This document shows positions 22,521 through 30,912 of a stretch of DNA of 64,000 nucleotides, in pieces (the stretch's first letter is position 1; each line of letters begins with the position of its first letter). Made by a program: the position numbers and the translations under genes. Below the pieces are notes generated by a model, which was not told the origin of the DNA, ran no database searches, and worked only from the letters and a program-made list of their open reading frames with translations. This stretch comes from Aquipseudomonas alcaligenes_A (GTDB lineage Bacteria; Pseudomonadota; Gammaproteobacteria; Pseudomonadales; Pseudomonadaceae): NCBI GenBank assembly GCA_048595745.1, contig CP184361.1; one strand, 5' to 3'.

Positions 22521-23375
22521 GTGACTCTGGAAATCGTTTCCAGCAACAAGAGTTTCGGCGGCTGGCACAAGCGCTACCGCCACCGCTCGACGGTGCTCAA
22601 CTGCGACATGGTGTTCGCCGTGTACCTGCCGCCGCAGGTGGAGCAGGGCGCCAGGCTGCCGGTGCTGTACTGGCTGAGCGGCCTGACCTGCACCGACGAG
22701 AACTTCATGCAGAAGGCCGGCGCGCAGAAGCTGGCGGCCGAGCTGGGCCTGATCATCGTCGCGCCCGACACCAGCCCGCGTGGCGAGGGCGTGCCGGATG
22801 ACCCGGACAAGGCCTGGGACTTCGGCCTGGGTGCCGGTTTCTACCTCAATGCCACCCAGGAGCCCTGGGCACGCCACTACCGCATGTATGACTACGTGGT
22901 GCAGGAGCTGCCGGCGCTGATCGAGGCGAACTTCCCGGTCAGCGACCAGCGCGGCATCGCCGGCCACTCCATGGGCGGTCACGGTGCGCTGATCTGTGCG
23001 CTGAAGAACCCCGGTCGCTACCAGTCGGTCTCGGCCTTCGCGCCGATCAGCAATCCGCTGCAGTGCCCCTGGGGCGAGAAGGCTTTCTCCCGTTACCTGG
23101 GCGAGGACCGTTCGCGCTGGCGCGAGTGGGATGCCTGCGCGCTGCTGGCCGAGGCAACGGAGCGGCTGCCGATCCTGGTCGACCAGGGCGACCGCGACGA
23201 CTTCCTCGACGTCCAGCTCAGGCCGCAGGCGCTGCAGGCGGCGGCCAGCGCCGCCGGCCATCCGCTGACCCTGCGCCTGCAGCCGGGTTACGACCACAGC
23301 TACTACTTCATCGCCAGCTTCATCGACGACCACCTGCGCCATCATGCGGCAGCGCTGCTCGCCAGCGGCGGGTAG
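22521..23375 (+). CDS. fghA: S-formylglutathione hydrolase
   Basis: 284 residues from GTG 22521, which has a good ribosome site (GAGAGGAG); a longer frame upstream lacks family similarity. It is an esterase-D-type alpha/beta hydrolase that splits S-formylglutathione into formate and glutathione. The nucleophile is in GHSMGGHGAL, SGLTCTDENF is the family oxyanion region, and the acid and base are in DQGDRDDF and GYDHSYYF. It works directly after frmA. Confidence 0.94.
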   Translation: MTLEIVSSNKSFGGWHKRYRHRSTVLNCDMVFAVYLPPQVEQGARLPVLYWLSGLTCTDENFMQKAGAQKLAAELGLIIVAPDTSPRGEGVPDDPDKAWDFGLGAGFYLNATQEPWARHYRMYDYVVQELPALIEANFPVSDQRGIAGHSMGGHGALICALKNPGRYQSVSAFAPISNPLQCPWGEKAFSRYLGEDRSRWREWDACALLAEATERLPILVDQGDRDDFLDVQLRPQALQAAASAAGHPLTLRLQPGYDHSYYFIASFIDDHLRHHAAALLASGG

Positions 23376-23439
23376 TCGGCATTTGCAGTCGGGGCGCCGG
23401 TCTGACTAACCTGAGTGCCCTCAGCCAGAGGAGCCTGTC

Positions 23440-23907
23440 ATGCATCCCTTTGAAGCCAAGCAGCCTGAGCGATTGGCCATGCACCTGGGCTATGCCGGCC
23501 TGATTCCCTTCGTCAGCGGCGCGCTGGGCGTCTGGGGCGCGCCGAGCAGCTGGCGGCCTTTCGTGATGACCGCGCTGCTGGATTATGCGGCCGTGATCCT
23601 GGCCTTCATGGGGGCCATCCACTGGGGCCTGGCGATGCGTGCCCAGGCCAGCGACGAACGTGCCAGGCTGCAGTTGGGCCTGTCGGTAATCCCGGCGTTG
23701 CTGGGCTGGGTTGCCATCGCCAGCGGTATGTCCTTCGGACTGGCTCTACCGATCCTCCTTTTCGCCTTCGTGCTGCTCTACGTCGCCGACCTGCGTGCGA
23801 CCAAGCTGGGCCTGGCGCCGCAATGGTATCCGGCGCTGCGCCGGCCCCTGACCCTGGTCGTCAGCATCAGCCTGCTGCTGGCCTGGGCCAGCCTGCTGCG
23901 TGCATGA
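23440..23907 (+). CDS. DUF3429 family membrane protein
   Basis: 155 residues with about five hydrophobic segments. The conserved FMGAIHWGLAM near residue 52 is typical of DUF3429. The first segments carry LGYAGLIPFVSGALGVW. Function unknown. It is an inner-membrane protein that sits alone between fghA and ispF. Confidence 0.8.
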   Translation: MHPFEAKQPERLAMHLGYAGLIPFVSGALGVWGAPSSWRPFVMTALLDYAAVILAFMGAIHWGLAMRAQASDERARLQLGLSVIPALLGWVAIASGMSFGLALPILLFAFVLLYVADLRATKLGLAPQWYPALRRPLTLVVSISLLLAWASLLRA

Positions 23908-23995
23908 CAGTTGTCGTCTTGGGTGATCGATTGCGCAAGCCCATCGCCCGCCTGGGGTAGAATCGCCGCCTGATTTTCTTCGGGGCGTTTCTTTT

Positions 23996-24469
23996 ATGCG
24001 TATCGGTCATGGCTACGACGTTCATCGCTTCGGCGAGGGCGATTTCATCACTCTCGGCGGCGTGCGCATTCCCCACAAGTTCGGCCTGGTGGCCCACTCC
24101 GATGGCGACGTGCTGCTGCATGCGCTCAGTGACGCCCTGCTCGGCGCCTGTGCCCTCGGCGACATCGGCAAGCACTTTCCCGACACCGACCCGACCTTCA
24201 AGGGCGCCGACAGCCGCGCGCTGCTCCGCCATGTGGTTGGCCTGGTGCAGGCCAAGGGCTATGTGGTCGGCAATGTCGACGCCACTATCGTCGCCCAGGC
24301 GCCGAAGATGGCGCCGCATATCGAGATCATGCGTGCACGCATCGCCGAGGACCTGCAGGTGGAGCTGGACGCCGTCAACGTCAAGGCCACCACCACCGAG
24401 AAACTGGGTTTCACAGGGCGCGAGGAAGGCATCGCGGTGCACGCCGTGGCGTTGCTGGTGAAGGCATGA
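23996..24469 (+). CDS. ispF: 2-C-methyl-D-erythritol 2,4-cyclodiphosphate synthase
   Basis: 157 residues, normal length. It forms the cyclic diphosphate of the MEP isoprenoid pathway. Metal ligands are in GYDVHRF (Asp8, His10) and the HSDGDVLLHAL block; ATTTEKLGFTGR is the conserved C-terminal loop. The stop overlaps truD (ATGA). Confidence 0.96.
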   Translation: MRIGHGYDVHRFGEGDFITLGGVRIPHKFGLVAHSDGDVLLHALSDALLGACALGDIGKHFPDTDPTFKGADSRALLRHVVGLVQAKGYVVGNVDATIVAQAPKMAPHIEIMRARIAEDLQVELDAVNVKATTTEKLGFTGREEGIAVHAVALLVKA

Positions 24470-25524
24470 ACGAGCTTGAGCTGCTTGGGCCGCGCGCCCA
24501 CGGCGAGGCCTGTGGTCAGGCCGTGCTCAAGGCCACTGCCGAGGATTTCCAGGTCGACGAGGTGCTCGACATTCCGCTGTCCGGCACGGGTGAGCACCTG
24601 TGGTTGTGGGTGGAGAAGCGCGGTCTCAACACCGAGGAAGTGGCGCGCCGCCTGGCCCGTGCGGCCGGGGTGGCGCAGCGCAACATCAGCTATGCCGGGC
24701 TGAAGGATCGTCAGGCGCTGACCCGCCAGTGGTTCAGCCTGCACCTGCCGGGCAAGGCCGATCCGGACCTGTCCGCCGCCGAGGGCGAGACCCTGGCCAT
24801 CCTCAAGGCCGTGCGCCACTCGCGCAAACTGCAGCGCGGCGCCCATTCGGCCAACGGCTTCACCCTGCGCCTGACCGGCCTCAAGGCCGACCGCGCGGCG
24901 CTGGAGCAGCGCCTGCAGTGCCTCCGCGACCAGGGGGTGCCCAACTACTATGGCCTGCAGCGCTTCGGTTGGCAGGGCGGCAACGTGGCCGATGCCCGCG
25001 CTTTTGCCGAGCGCGGCGAGCTGCCGGAGCAGCGCAACACCCGCTCGCGTCTGCTCTCGGCGGCGCGCAGCTATCTGTTCAACCGTGCCCTGGCGGCGCG
25101 CGTGGCGGAGGGTAGCTGGAACCGCGCGCAGGTCGGCGACCTGCTGGCGTTCACCGACAGCCGCAGTTTCTTCATGGCCGGCGAAAGCGAGTGCAGCGAT
25201 TCACGCCTGGCCATTCTCGACCTGCATCCGACCGGGCCGCTGTGGGGCGAGGGGGCTTCGCCTGCGGCGGGTGCGGCTCATGCCCAGGAGCAGGGCATCG
25301 CAGAGGCGGAGCCGGCGCTGGCGGCCTGGCTGGCGAAGGCGGGCATGGCGCACGAACGGCGTATCCTGCGCCTCCCCATCGCCGGTCTGACGTGGCATTA
25401 TCCCGAGCCTGAGATAGTGCAACTGCAATTCGTCCTGCCGGCCGGATGCTTCGCCACCGCCGTGGTGCGCGAATTGGTCGATCTGCTGCCGGCAGGGCAG
25501 ACGGACTCTCCATGCGAATTCTGA
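24466..25524 (+). CDS. truD: tRNA pseudouridine(13) synthase
   Basis: 352 residues. The catalytic Asp is in YAGLKDRQALTRQWFS, and the family signatures NYYGLQRFGWQGGN and LSAARSYLFN are present. It modifies U13 of tRNA-Glu. It overlaps ispF by four bases and surE by thirteen, as part of a compact operon ispF-truD-surE-pcm. Confidence 0.95.
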   Translation: MNELELLGPRAHGEACGQAVLKATAEDFQVDEVLDIPLSGTGEHLWLWVEKRGLNTEEVARRLARAAGVAQRNISYAGLKDRQALTRQWFSLHLPGKADPDLSAAEGETLAILKAVRHSRKLQRGAHSANGFTLRLTGLKADRAALEQRLQCLRDQGVPNYYGLQRFGWQGGNVADARAFAERGELPEQRNTRSRLLSAARSYLFNRALAARVAEGSWNRAQVGDLLAFTDSRSFFMAGESECSDSRLAILDLHPTGPLWGEGASPAAGAAHAQEQGIAEAEPALAAWLAKAGMAHERRILRLPIAGLTWHYPEPEIVQLQFVLPAGCFATAVVRELVDLLPAGQTDSPCEF

Positions 25525-26261
25525 TCTCCAACGACGACGGGGTAATGGCGCCCGGTATCGCCGCGCTGCACGACGCACTGGCCGACTACGCCGAGTGCCT
25601 GGTCATCGCGCCGAGCGAAGACAAGAGCGGTGCCAGCAGCTCGCTGACCCTGGACCGGCCGCTGCATCCGGCGACCCTGCCCAACGGTTTCGTCGCGCTC
25701 AACGGCACGCCGACCGACTGTGTGCACCTGGGCCTCAATGCGCTGCTCGACCCGCTGCCGGACATGGTGGTGTCGGGCATCAACCTGGGCGCCAACCTGG
25801 GTGACGACGTGCTCTATTCCGGTACCGTGGCCGCCGCCCTGGAAGGGCGCTTCCTGAGCAAGCCGGCGTTCGCCTTTTCGCTGGTGTCGCGGCAGACGAC
25901 CAACTTGCCGACGGCGGCCTACTTCGCCCGCAAGCTGGTCGAGGCGCATGACAAGCTCGACCTGCCGCCGCGCACCGTGCTCAACGTCAACGTGCCCAAC
26001 CTGCCGCTGGAACACATCCGCGGCGTGCAACTAACCCGCCTGGGGCATCGCGCGCGCGCTGCCGCACCGGTCAAGCAGGTCAACCCGCGCGGCAAGGAGG
26101 GCTACTGGATCTCCGTTTCCGGCGATGCCGAAGATGGCGGCCCGGGTACCGATTTCCACGCGGTGATGCAGGGCTACGTCTCCATTACCCCGTTGCAGCT
26201 GGACCGCACCTTCCACGAGGCCTTCGCCGGTCTCGATGGCTGGTTGGAGGGGCTGCTCTGA
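25512..26261 (+). CDS. surE: 5'-nucleotidase / polyphosphate-active phosphatase SurE
   Basis: 249 residues. The family start MRILISNDDG holds the metal-binding Asp-Asp. SGASSSLTLDRPL and VVSGINLGANLGDDVLYSGTV are diagnostic. ATG 25512, inside the truD end, is used. SurE removes phosphate from nucleoside monophosphates and is linked to stationary-phase survival with pcm and rpoS downstream. Confidence 0.96.
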   Translation: MRILISNDDGVMAPGIAALHDALADYAECLVIAPSEDKSGASSSLTLDRPLHPATLPNGFVALNGTPTDCVHLGLNALLDPLPDMVVSGINLGANLGDDVLYSGTVAAALEGRFLSKPAFAFSLVSRQTTNLPTAAYFARKLVEAHDKLDLPPRTVLNVNVPNLPLEHIRGVQLTRLGHRARAAAPVKQVNPRGKEGYWISVSGDAEDGGPGTDFHAVMQGYVSITPLQLDRTFHEAFAGLDGWLEGLL

Positions 26262-26935
26262 TGCGCGGTCAGGATCATCTGCAGCGCCAGGGGGTCGGCA
26301 TGACCTCGCAGCGCACCCGCGAGCGTCTGATCGAGCGGCTGTACGAGGAGGGGCTGTCCAATCCCCATGTGCTGGAGGTGATCCGCCGCACGCCGCGTCA
26401 TCTGTTCGTGGACGAAGCGCTGGCCCACCGTGCCTACGAAGATACGGCGCTGCCGATCGGCCACAACCAGACGATTTCGCAGCCTTACATCGTTGGCCGC
26501 ATGACCGAACTGCTGTTGGCCGGCGGCCCGCTGGACAAGGTGCTGGAGATCGGCACTGGTTCCGGCTACCAGACCGCCGTGCTGGCGCAGCTGGTGGAGC
26601 GGGTGTTCTCGGTGGAGCGCATCCAGTCGCTGCAGGACCGCGCCAAGGAACGCCTGGCCGAACTCAAGCTGCGCAATGTGGTGTTCCGCTGGGGCGATGG
26701 CTGGGAAGGCTGGAATGCGTTGGGGCCCTACAACGGCATCATCGTGACCGCGGCGGCCAGCGAAGTGCCGCAGGCCCTGCTGGACCAGCTGGCCATCGGT
26801 GGTCGTCTGGTGATTCCGGTGGGCGCCGGCGAAACCCAGGAGCTGCTGCTGATCGTTCGCGAAGAAGACGGCTACTCCCGCCACGTGCTCGACCTGGTGC
26901 GCTTCGTGCCGCTGCTCAATGGGCCGCTGGCCTGA
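26261..26935 (+). CDS. pcm: Protein-L-isoaspartate O-methyltransferase
   Basis: 224 residues. The SAM-binding motif is VLEIGTGSGYQTAVLA near 105, the substrate loop ALPIGHNQTISQPY near 65, and the C-terminal VPVGAG-like strand is also present. It repairs isoaspartyl residues in aged proteins. The start shares a base with the surE stop (TGATG); a later ATG at 26300 is possible but would shorten the N-terminus. Confidence 0.94.
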   Translation: MRGQDHLQRQGVGMTSQRTRERLIERLYEEGLSNPHVLEVIRRTPRHLFVDEALAHRAYEDTALPIGHNQTISQPYIVGRMTELLLAGGPLDKVLEIGTGSGYQTAVLAQLVERVFSVERIQSLQDRAKERLAELKLRNVVFRWGDGWEGWNALGPYNGIIVTAAASEVPQALLDQLAIGGRLVIPVGAGETQELLLIVREEDGYSRHVLDLVRFVPLLNGPLA

Positions 26936-26958
26936 CCTGAACCGCTACGGAAAGCTGT

Positions 26959-27897
26959 ATGAGAAATCCCCTCCTGTTGTTCGCCAAGGGCATGGCCATG
27001 GGCGCCGCCGATGTTGTGCCGGGCGTGTCCGGCGGCACGGTTGCCTTTATCAGCGGCATCTATGACGAGTTGCTGCGCTCCATCGCCAGCGTGCCCGAAG
27101 CGGCACTGCAATTGCTGCGGGGGCGCGTGGTCAAGGCCTGGCAAATGGCCAACGCGACTTTCCTGCTGGTGCTGCTGGCCGGCATTCTGACCAGCGTGTT
27201 CAGTCTGGCGCGGTTGATCACCTGGCTGCTGGATACGCATCCAATCCCCGTCTGGTCGTTCTTCTTCGGCCTTATTCTGGTTTCCAGCTATCTGGTGGCG
27301 CGTGAGATCGGGCGCTGGAACTGGACTCGCGCGCTCAGCTTCGTACTGGGTGTGGCATTCGCCTGGTGGATTACCGTTGCCTCTCCGGTCGAGTGGGGGC
27401 ATGACCCGCTCAGTCTGTTTCTGGCTGGCGCCATCGCTATCTGCGCAATGATTCTGCCGGGTATCTCCGGCAGTTTCCTGCTGGTGCTGATGGGCTTGTA
27501 TGGCGTGGTGCTGGGGGCGGTAAAGAACTTCGATGTCGCCGTGCTGGCGGTATTCGCGGCGGGATGTCTCGTCGGTTTGCTCAGCTTTGCCCGTCTGCTC
27601 AGTTGGCTCCTGGCGCATTTTCGTGACCTCACCCTGGCCTTCCTCACGGGCCTGATGCTGGGCTCCTTGAACAAGGTCTGGCCCTGGAAGCAGACCCTGA
27701 CCTGGCGTACCGACAGTCATGGCCTGCAGGTGCCGGTGTTGCAGGAAAATCTTCTGCCCCTGCAGTTCGCCCAACAGAGTGGCCAGGATGCCCAGCTGCT
27801 GCTTGCAATCCTGCTCGCGATGGCGGGCGTGGTACTTGTGCTGGGGCTGGAGTGGCTGGCCGGGCGCAAGCAACTCACGGCTGGTGCCGGCGAATAA
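26959..27897 (+). CDS. DUF368 family membrane protein (PopT-type undecaprenyl-phosphate transporter)
   Basis: 312 residues with eight or more hydrophobic segments. The repeated family motifs GAADVVPGVSGGTVAFI near 14 and MILPGISGSFLLVLMG near 165 are both present. Members (PopT) are reported to recycle undecaprenyl phosphate across the inner membrane. A Gln/Leu-rich loop near 255-280 precedes the last helix. It sits between pcm and nlpD, as in other pseudomonads. Confidence 0.88.
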   Translation: MRNPLLLFAKGMAMGAADVVPGVSGGTVAFISGIYDELLRSIASVPEAALQLLRGRVVKAWQMANATFLLVLLAGILTSVFSLARLITWLLDTHPIPVWSFFFGLILVSSYLVAREIGRWNWTRALSFVLGVAFAWWITVASPVEWGHDPLSLFLAGAIAICAMILPGISGSFLLVLMGLYGVVLGAVKNFDVAVLAVFAAGCLVGLLSFARLLSWLLAHFRDLTLAFLTGLMLGSLNKVWPWKQTLTWRTDSHGLQVPVLQENLLPLQFAQQSGQDAQLLLAILLAMAGVVLVLGLEWLAGRKQLTAGAGE

Positions 27898-27949
27898 ATC
27901 CGGCACAATGCGCGCACCAACTCAAGCAGCAGCGATACGGGAGCACGGG

Positions 27950-28813
27950 GTGATTCTCACACAGCAGCGCAAGCACCAGGCTTTGGCCGTGATGGTATCT
28001 GTCGCATTGCTGGCGGGCTGCAGCAGCAAGTCGTCGAATACCGTGCAGGTGGTCGACCGTACCCATGGCGGCACCCAGGCGGCCCGTCCACCTCAAGCCA
28101 CCAGCGGGCAATACAAGGTGCAGCGTGGTGACACCCTGTATTCGATTGCCTTCCGCTTTGGCTGGGACTGGAAGGCCCTGGCGGCACGCAACAATATTCC
28201 CGCGCCCTACACCATCCGCCCGGGGCAGCTGATCCGCTTTGATCTGTCGCCCTCCGGCGCTGCGCCGGTGGTGGTGCAGCAGAGCAAACCGCCGGTTTCT
28301 GCGCCGCCTGCCACAAGGCCGCCCCTGCAAAACCAGCCGCCGGCCAAGACGCCTACGCCGCCGACCACACAGTCTCAGCCTCCCGTAGTGGCCGCGGGTG
28401 GTAGCGCAACTGCCGGCAAGGTGCAGCCCGTGCAGCGTTCGGCGCAGGGCTGGGCCTGGCCCGCCAATGGCATGCTGATCGGCAAATTCTCGTCAAACGG
28501 GAGTTTGAATAAAGGAATTGATATCGCCGGAGAATTGGGCCAGCCTGTTTTGGCTGCGGCTGATGGTGCCGTCGTGTACGCCGGAAGTGGTTTAAGGGGC
28601 TACGGCGAACTGGTAATCATCAAACACAGCGATGCCTACGTAAGCGCCTACGGACATAACCGCAGGCTGCTGGTGCGGGAGGGACAGCAGGTCAAAGTCG
28701 GACAGCATATCGCCGAAATGGGATCCACGGGTGCCGATCGGGTGAAGCTCCATTTTGAGATTCGCCGCCAAGGTAAACCGGTAGACCCCCTGCAATATCT
28801 GCCTCGCCGCTGA
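27950..28813 (+). CDS. nlpD: NlpD-type lipoprotein, LysM and degenerate M23 domain
   Basis: 287 residues from GTG 27950 (preceded by GGGAG). The signal peptide ends in the lipobox LLAGC. A LysM domain (YKVQRGDTLYSIAFRFGWDW) binds peptidoglycan. A Pro/Gln-rich linker and a C-terminal LytM/M23 domain follow. The M23 zinc ligand His is Asn (LNKGIDIAG), as in E. coli NlpD, which activates the amidase AmiC rather than cutting itself. An upstream ATG at 27908 was judged less likely. In pseudomonads an rpoS promoter lies within or just after this gene. Confidence 0.93.
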   Translation: MILTQQRKHQALAVMVSVALLAGCSSKSSNTVQVVDRTHGGTQAARPPQATSGQYKVQRGDTLYSIAFRFGWDWKALAARNNIPAPYTIRPGQLIRFDLSPSGAAPVVVQQSKPPVSAPPATRPPLQNQPPAKTPTPPTTQSQPPVVAAGGSATAGKVQPVQRSAQGWAWPANGMLIGKFSSNGSLNKGIDIAGELGQPVLAAADGAVVYAGSGLRGYGELVIIKHSDAYVSAYGHNRRLLVREGQQVKVGQHIAEMGSTGADRVKLHFEIRRQGKPVDPLQYLPRR

Positions 28814-29008
28814 CTCTGCCGCCAACCTGTTCCACGCGTGGGAGGAGCGGGCTTTGGTGTGCCAAGGAGTCATCCAGCAATTCATCAGGTGCGCAATGAT
28901 CGGCAGCAGGCCAGACTTCAACTGGCTTGGGGGGCCGGTTCTCCCTGATGCAAAACTGGATTGGGTGCCGCCAAGGCTTGTTGTCGAACTCAGCACAGGA
29001 CAACAACA

Positions 29009-30013
29009 ATGGCACTCAGCAAAGAAGCGCCGGAGTTTGACGTAGACGATGAGGTTCTCCTGATGGAGCCCGGCATCGTCCTGGATGAACTGACAGAGGA
29101 AGCCGAGCTGTCCCTCTCCAGCGCCAAATCCAAGAACTCGACCACTACTCTCAAACAGCACAAGTACATCGACTACACCCGGGCGCTCGATGCGACCCAG
29201 CTGTATCTCAACGAGATTGGTTTTTCCCCACTGCTCACCCCACAGGAAGAAGTCCATTTCGCGCGCCTGGCGCAGAAGGGCGACCCTGCCGGGCGCAAGC
29301 GCATGATTGAAAGCAACCTGCGCCTGGTGGTGAAGATCGCCCGCCGCTACGTCAATCGCGGCCTATCGCTGCTCGACCTGATCGAGGAAGGCAACCTCGG
29401 GTTGATCCGCGCCGTGGAGAAGTTCGACCCGGAGCGCGGCTTCCGTTTCTCCACCTACGCCACCTGGTGGATTCGTCAGACCATCGAACGGGCCATCATG
29501 AACCAGACCCGTACGATCCGTCTGCCGATCCATGTCGTGAAGGAGCTGAACGTCTACCTGCGAGCGGCCCGCGAGCTGACCCAGAAGCTGGATCACGAGC
29601 CCTCTGCCGAGGAGATCGCCAACCTGCTGGAGAAGCCAGTCGACGAGGTCAAGCGCATGCTGGGTCTCAACGAGCGTGTTACTTCGGTGGATGTGTCGCT
29701 TGGTCCGGATTCGGACAAGACGCTGCTCGACACCCTGACCGATGATCGTCCCACCGACCCATGCGATTTGCTGCAGGATGACGATCTTTCGCAGAGCATC
29801 GATCAGTGGCTGTCCGAGCTGACCGATAAGCAGCGCGAAGTGGTGGTGCGGCGTTTCGGCCTGCGCGGCCACGAGAGCTGCACCCTGGAGGAGGTCGGCC
29901 AGGAAATCGGTCTTACCCGCGAGCGGGTGCGGCAGATCCAGGTCGAGGCCCTCAAGCGACTGCGTGAAATCCTGGAGAAGAACGGTCTGTCCAGCGATGC
30001 GCTGTTCCAGTAG
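29009..30013 (+). CDS. rpoS: Stationary-phase sigma factor RpoS
   Basis: 334 residues, equal to the P. aeruginosa protein. Region 1.2 is at YLNEIGFSPLLTPQEE, region 2 contains RMIESNLRLVVKIARRY and FSTYATWWIRQTIERAI, and region 4 carries the helix-turn-helix LEEVGQEIGLTRERVRQIQ. ATG 29009 is used. A 195-base leader separates it from nlpD. It controls the general stress response, and the adjacent rsmZ belongs to the same regulatory neighbourhood. Confidence 0.97.
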   Translation: MALSKEAPEFDVDDEVLLMEPGIVLDELTEEAELSLSSAKSKNSTTTLKQHKYIDYTRALDATQLYLNEIGFSPLLTPQEEVHFARLAQKGDPAGRKRMIESNLRLVVKIARRYVNRGLSLLDLIEEGNLGLIRAVEKFDPERGFRFSTYATWWIRQTIERAIMNQTRTIRLPIHVVKELNVYLRAARELTQKLDHEPSAEEIANLLEKPVDEVKRMLGLNERVTSVDVSLGPDSDKTLLDTLTDDRPTDPCDLLQDDDLSQSIDQWLSELTDKQREVVVRRFGLRGHESCTLEEVGQEIGLTRERVRQIQVEALKRLREILEKNGLSSDALFQ

Positions 30014-30031
30014 CAGCTGCGGCAGACGCGG

Positions 30032-30055
30032 AGCCCGGCACTAGCCGGGCTTTTT
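30032..30055 (+). terminator. rpoS terminator
   Basis: Stem AGCCCGGC / GCCGGGCT with loop ACTA, followed by TTTTATT, 19 bases after the rpoS stop. Confidence 0.9.
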
Positions 30056-30067
30056 ATTGGCAGTTCG

Positions 30068-30085
30068 TGTAAGCCATTGCCTACA
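30068..30085 (+). promoter_or_regulatory. GacA box upstream of rsmZ
   Basis: TGTAAGCCATTGCCTACA, an 18-base palindrome matching the TGTAAG-N6-CTTACA consensus bound by the response regulator GacA, with one mismatch. It lies about 170-190 bases upstream of the predicted RNA start, the known distance in pseudomonads. The stretch after it (30130-30185) is strongly AT-rich, as expected for silencing by MvaT/MvaU proteins, one of which is encoded at 50316. Confidence 0.85.
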
Positions 30086-30222
30086 TGGTCGTAGGAGATT
30101 TCACGAGAATGGCATCGGTAGCGAGCTGTTATTCGGCGGAGAGTTTTTTAACTTATTGATTAGTAAGGATATTAAATTTAAAGGTAGACGCTTTGGGTAA
30201 GGCTTGCAGGCAGAGGACGGCC

Positions 30223-30250
30223 TTGTTCGGCGGCGGTGAAACGCTACTAT
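30223..30250 (+). promoter_or_regulatory. rsmZ promoter
   Basis: A -35-like TTGTTC at 30223 and a -10 TACTAT at 30245-30250, separated by 16 bases and placed just before the RNA body. Confidence 0.65.
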
Positions 30251-30256
30251 GAAGCC

Positions 30257-30390
30257 GTGCCTAGGGAGAAGGCACGGTCGCCAGGACGGTGACCAGGGAG
30301 CCACTGCAGGATGCAGTTCATCAGGATGATGAAAGGATTCTCAGGGAGTAGGGAAGAAAGAGCGGGCGGTTAATCACCGCCCCTTTTTTT
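30257..30390 (+). ncRNA. rsmZ: RsmZ small regulatory RNA
   Basis: A predicted RNA of about 130 nt between rpoS and fdxA, the conserved location of rsmZ. Eight GGA motifs are visible; four sit in hairpin loops, for example GTGCCT-loop-AGGCAC, CTGC-AGGAT-GCAG and TTCATC-AGGAT-GATGAA. It ends in a strong terminator, GGGCGGT / ACCGCCC, followed by seven T. Such RNAs titrate RsmA/RsmE proteins away from target mRNAs under GacS/GacA control. The 5' end is estimated from the promoter. Confidence 0.9.
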
Positions 30391-30412
30391 GCCCGCAGGA
30401 AAGCCAGAAACG

Positions 30413-30438
30413 AAAAGGCCCGCAGATGCGGGCCTTTT
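30413..30438 (-). terminator. fdxA terminator
   Basis: Palindrome AAAAGGCCCGC / GCGGGCCTTTT with a T-run on both strands. It serves the minus-strand fdxA, whose stop is 13 bases away, and could also back up rsmZ termination. Confidence 0.85.
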
Positions 30439-30451
30439 GCGTGGTGGGCGC

Positions 30452-30775
30452 TTAGCGCTCCAGATGCTGCAGCTTGTCCTTCACGCCATCCCATTCCTCG
30501 GCGTCCGCCAGGGCATCCTTACGCTCGGTGATGTTCGGCCAGACTTCCGCCAGTTCGGCGTTCAGTTCGATGAACTCCTGCATGTTCTCCGGCACCTCGT
30601 CCTCGGAGAAGATCGCCTGGGCCGGGCATTCCGGCTCGCACAGGGCGCAGTCGATGCACTCGTCCGGGTGGATCACCAGGAAGTTCGGGCCTTCGTAGAA
30701 GCAGTCCACCGGGCAGACTTCCACGCAGTCGGTGTATTTGCACTTGATGCAGTTGTCGGTGACGACGAAGGTCAT
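30452..30775 (-). CDS. fdxA: Ferredoxin, 7Fe type (FdxA)
   Basis: 107 residues. Cluster-binding cysteines are in NCIKCKYTDCVEVCPVDCF and ECIDCALCEPECPAQAI, the pattern of 3Fe-4S plus 4Fe-4S ferredoxins. The acidic C-terminal extension is typical for Pseudomonas and Azotobacter FdxA. It is a small cytoplasmic electron carrier, divergent in direction from rsmZ and next to mutS. Confidence 0.95.
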   Translation of the reverse strand: MTFVVTDNCIKCKYTDCVEVCPVDCFYEGPNFLVIHPDECIDCALCEPECPAQAIFSEDEVPENMQEFIELNAELAEVWPNITERKDALADAEEWDGVKDKLQHLER

Positions 30776-30912
30776 GCTGATTGTCTCCTCGGGCGGCGGC
30801 CTGATTCCCGTCTGTGCGGGGCTTGCAGGCGCTCGATAGTGGCCGCGGCTCAGGCTGTAAACCGGGCAGTCGTAAAATTGCGCGCGATTCTATCAGCTTG
30901 AGCGCGTCGGCG

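Noticed and set aside
27950..28813. NlpD as an active M23 endopeptidase
   Set aside because: The zinc-binding His is replaced by Asn, as in E. coli NlpD, which works as an amidase activator.
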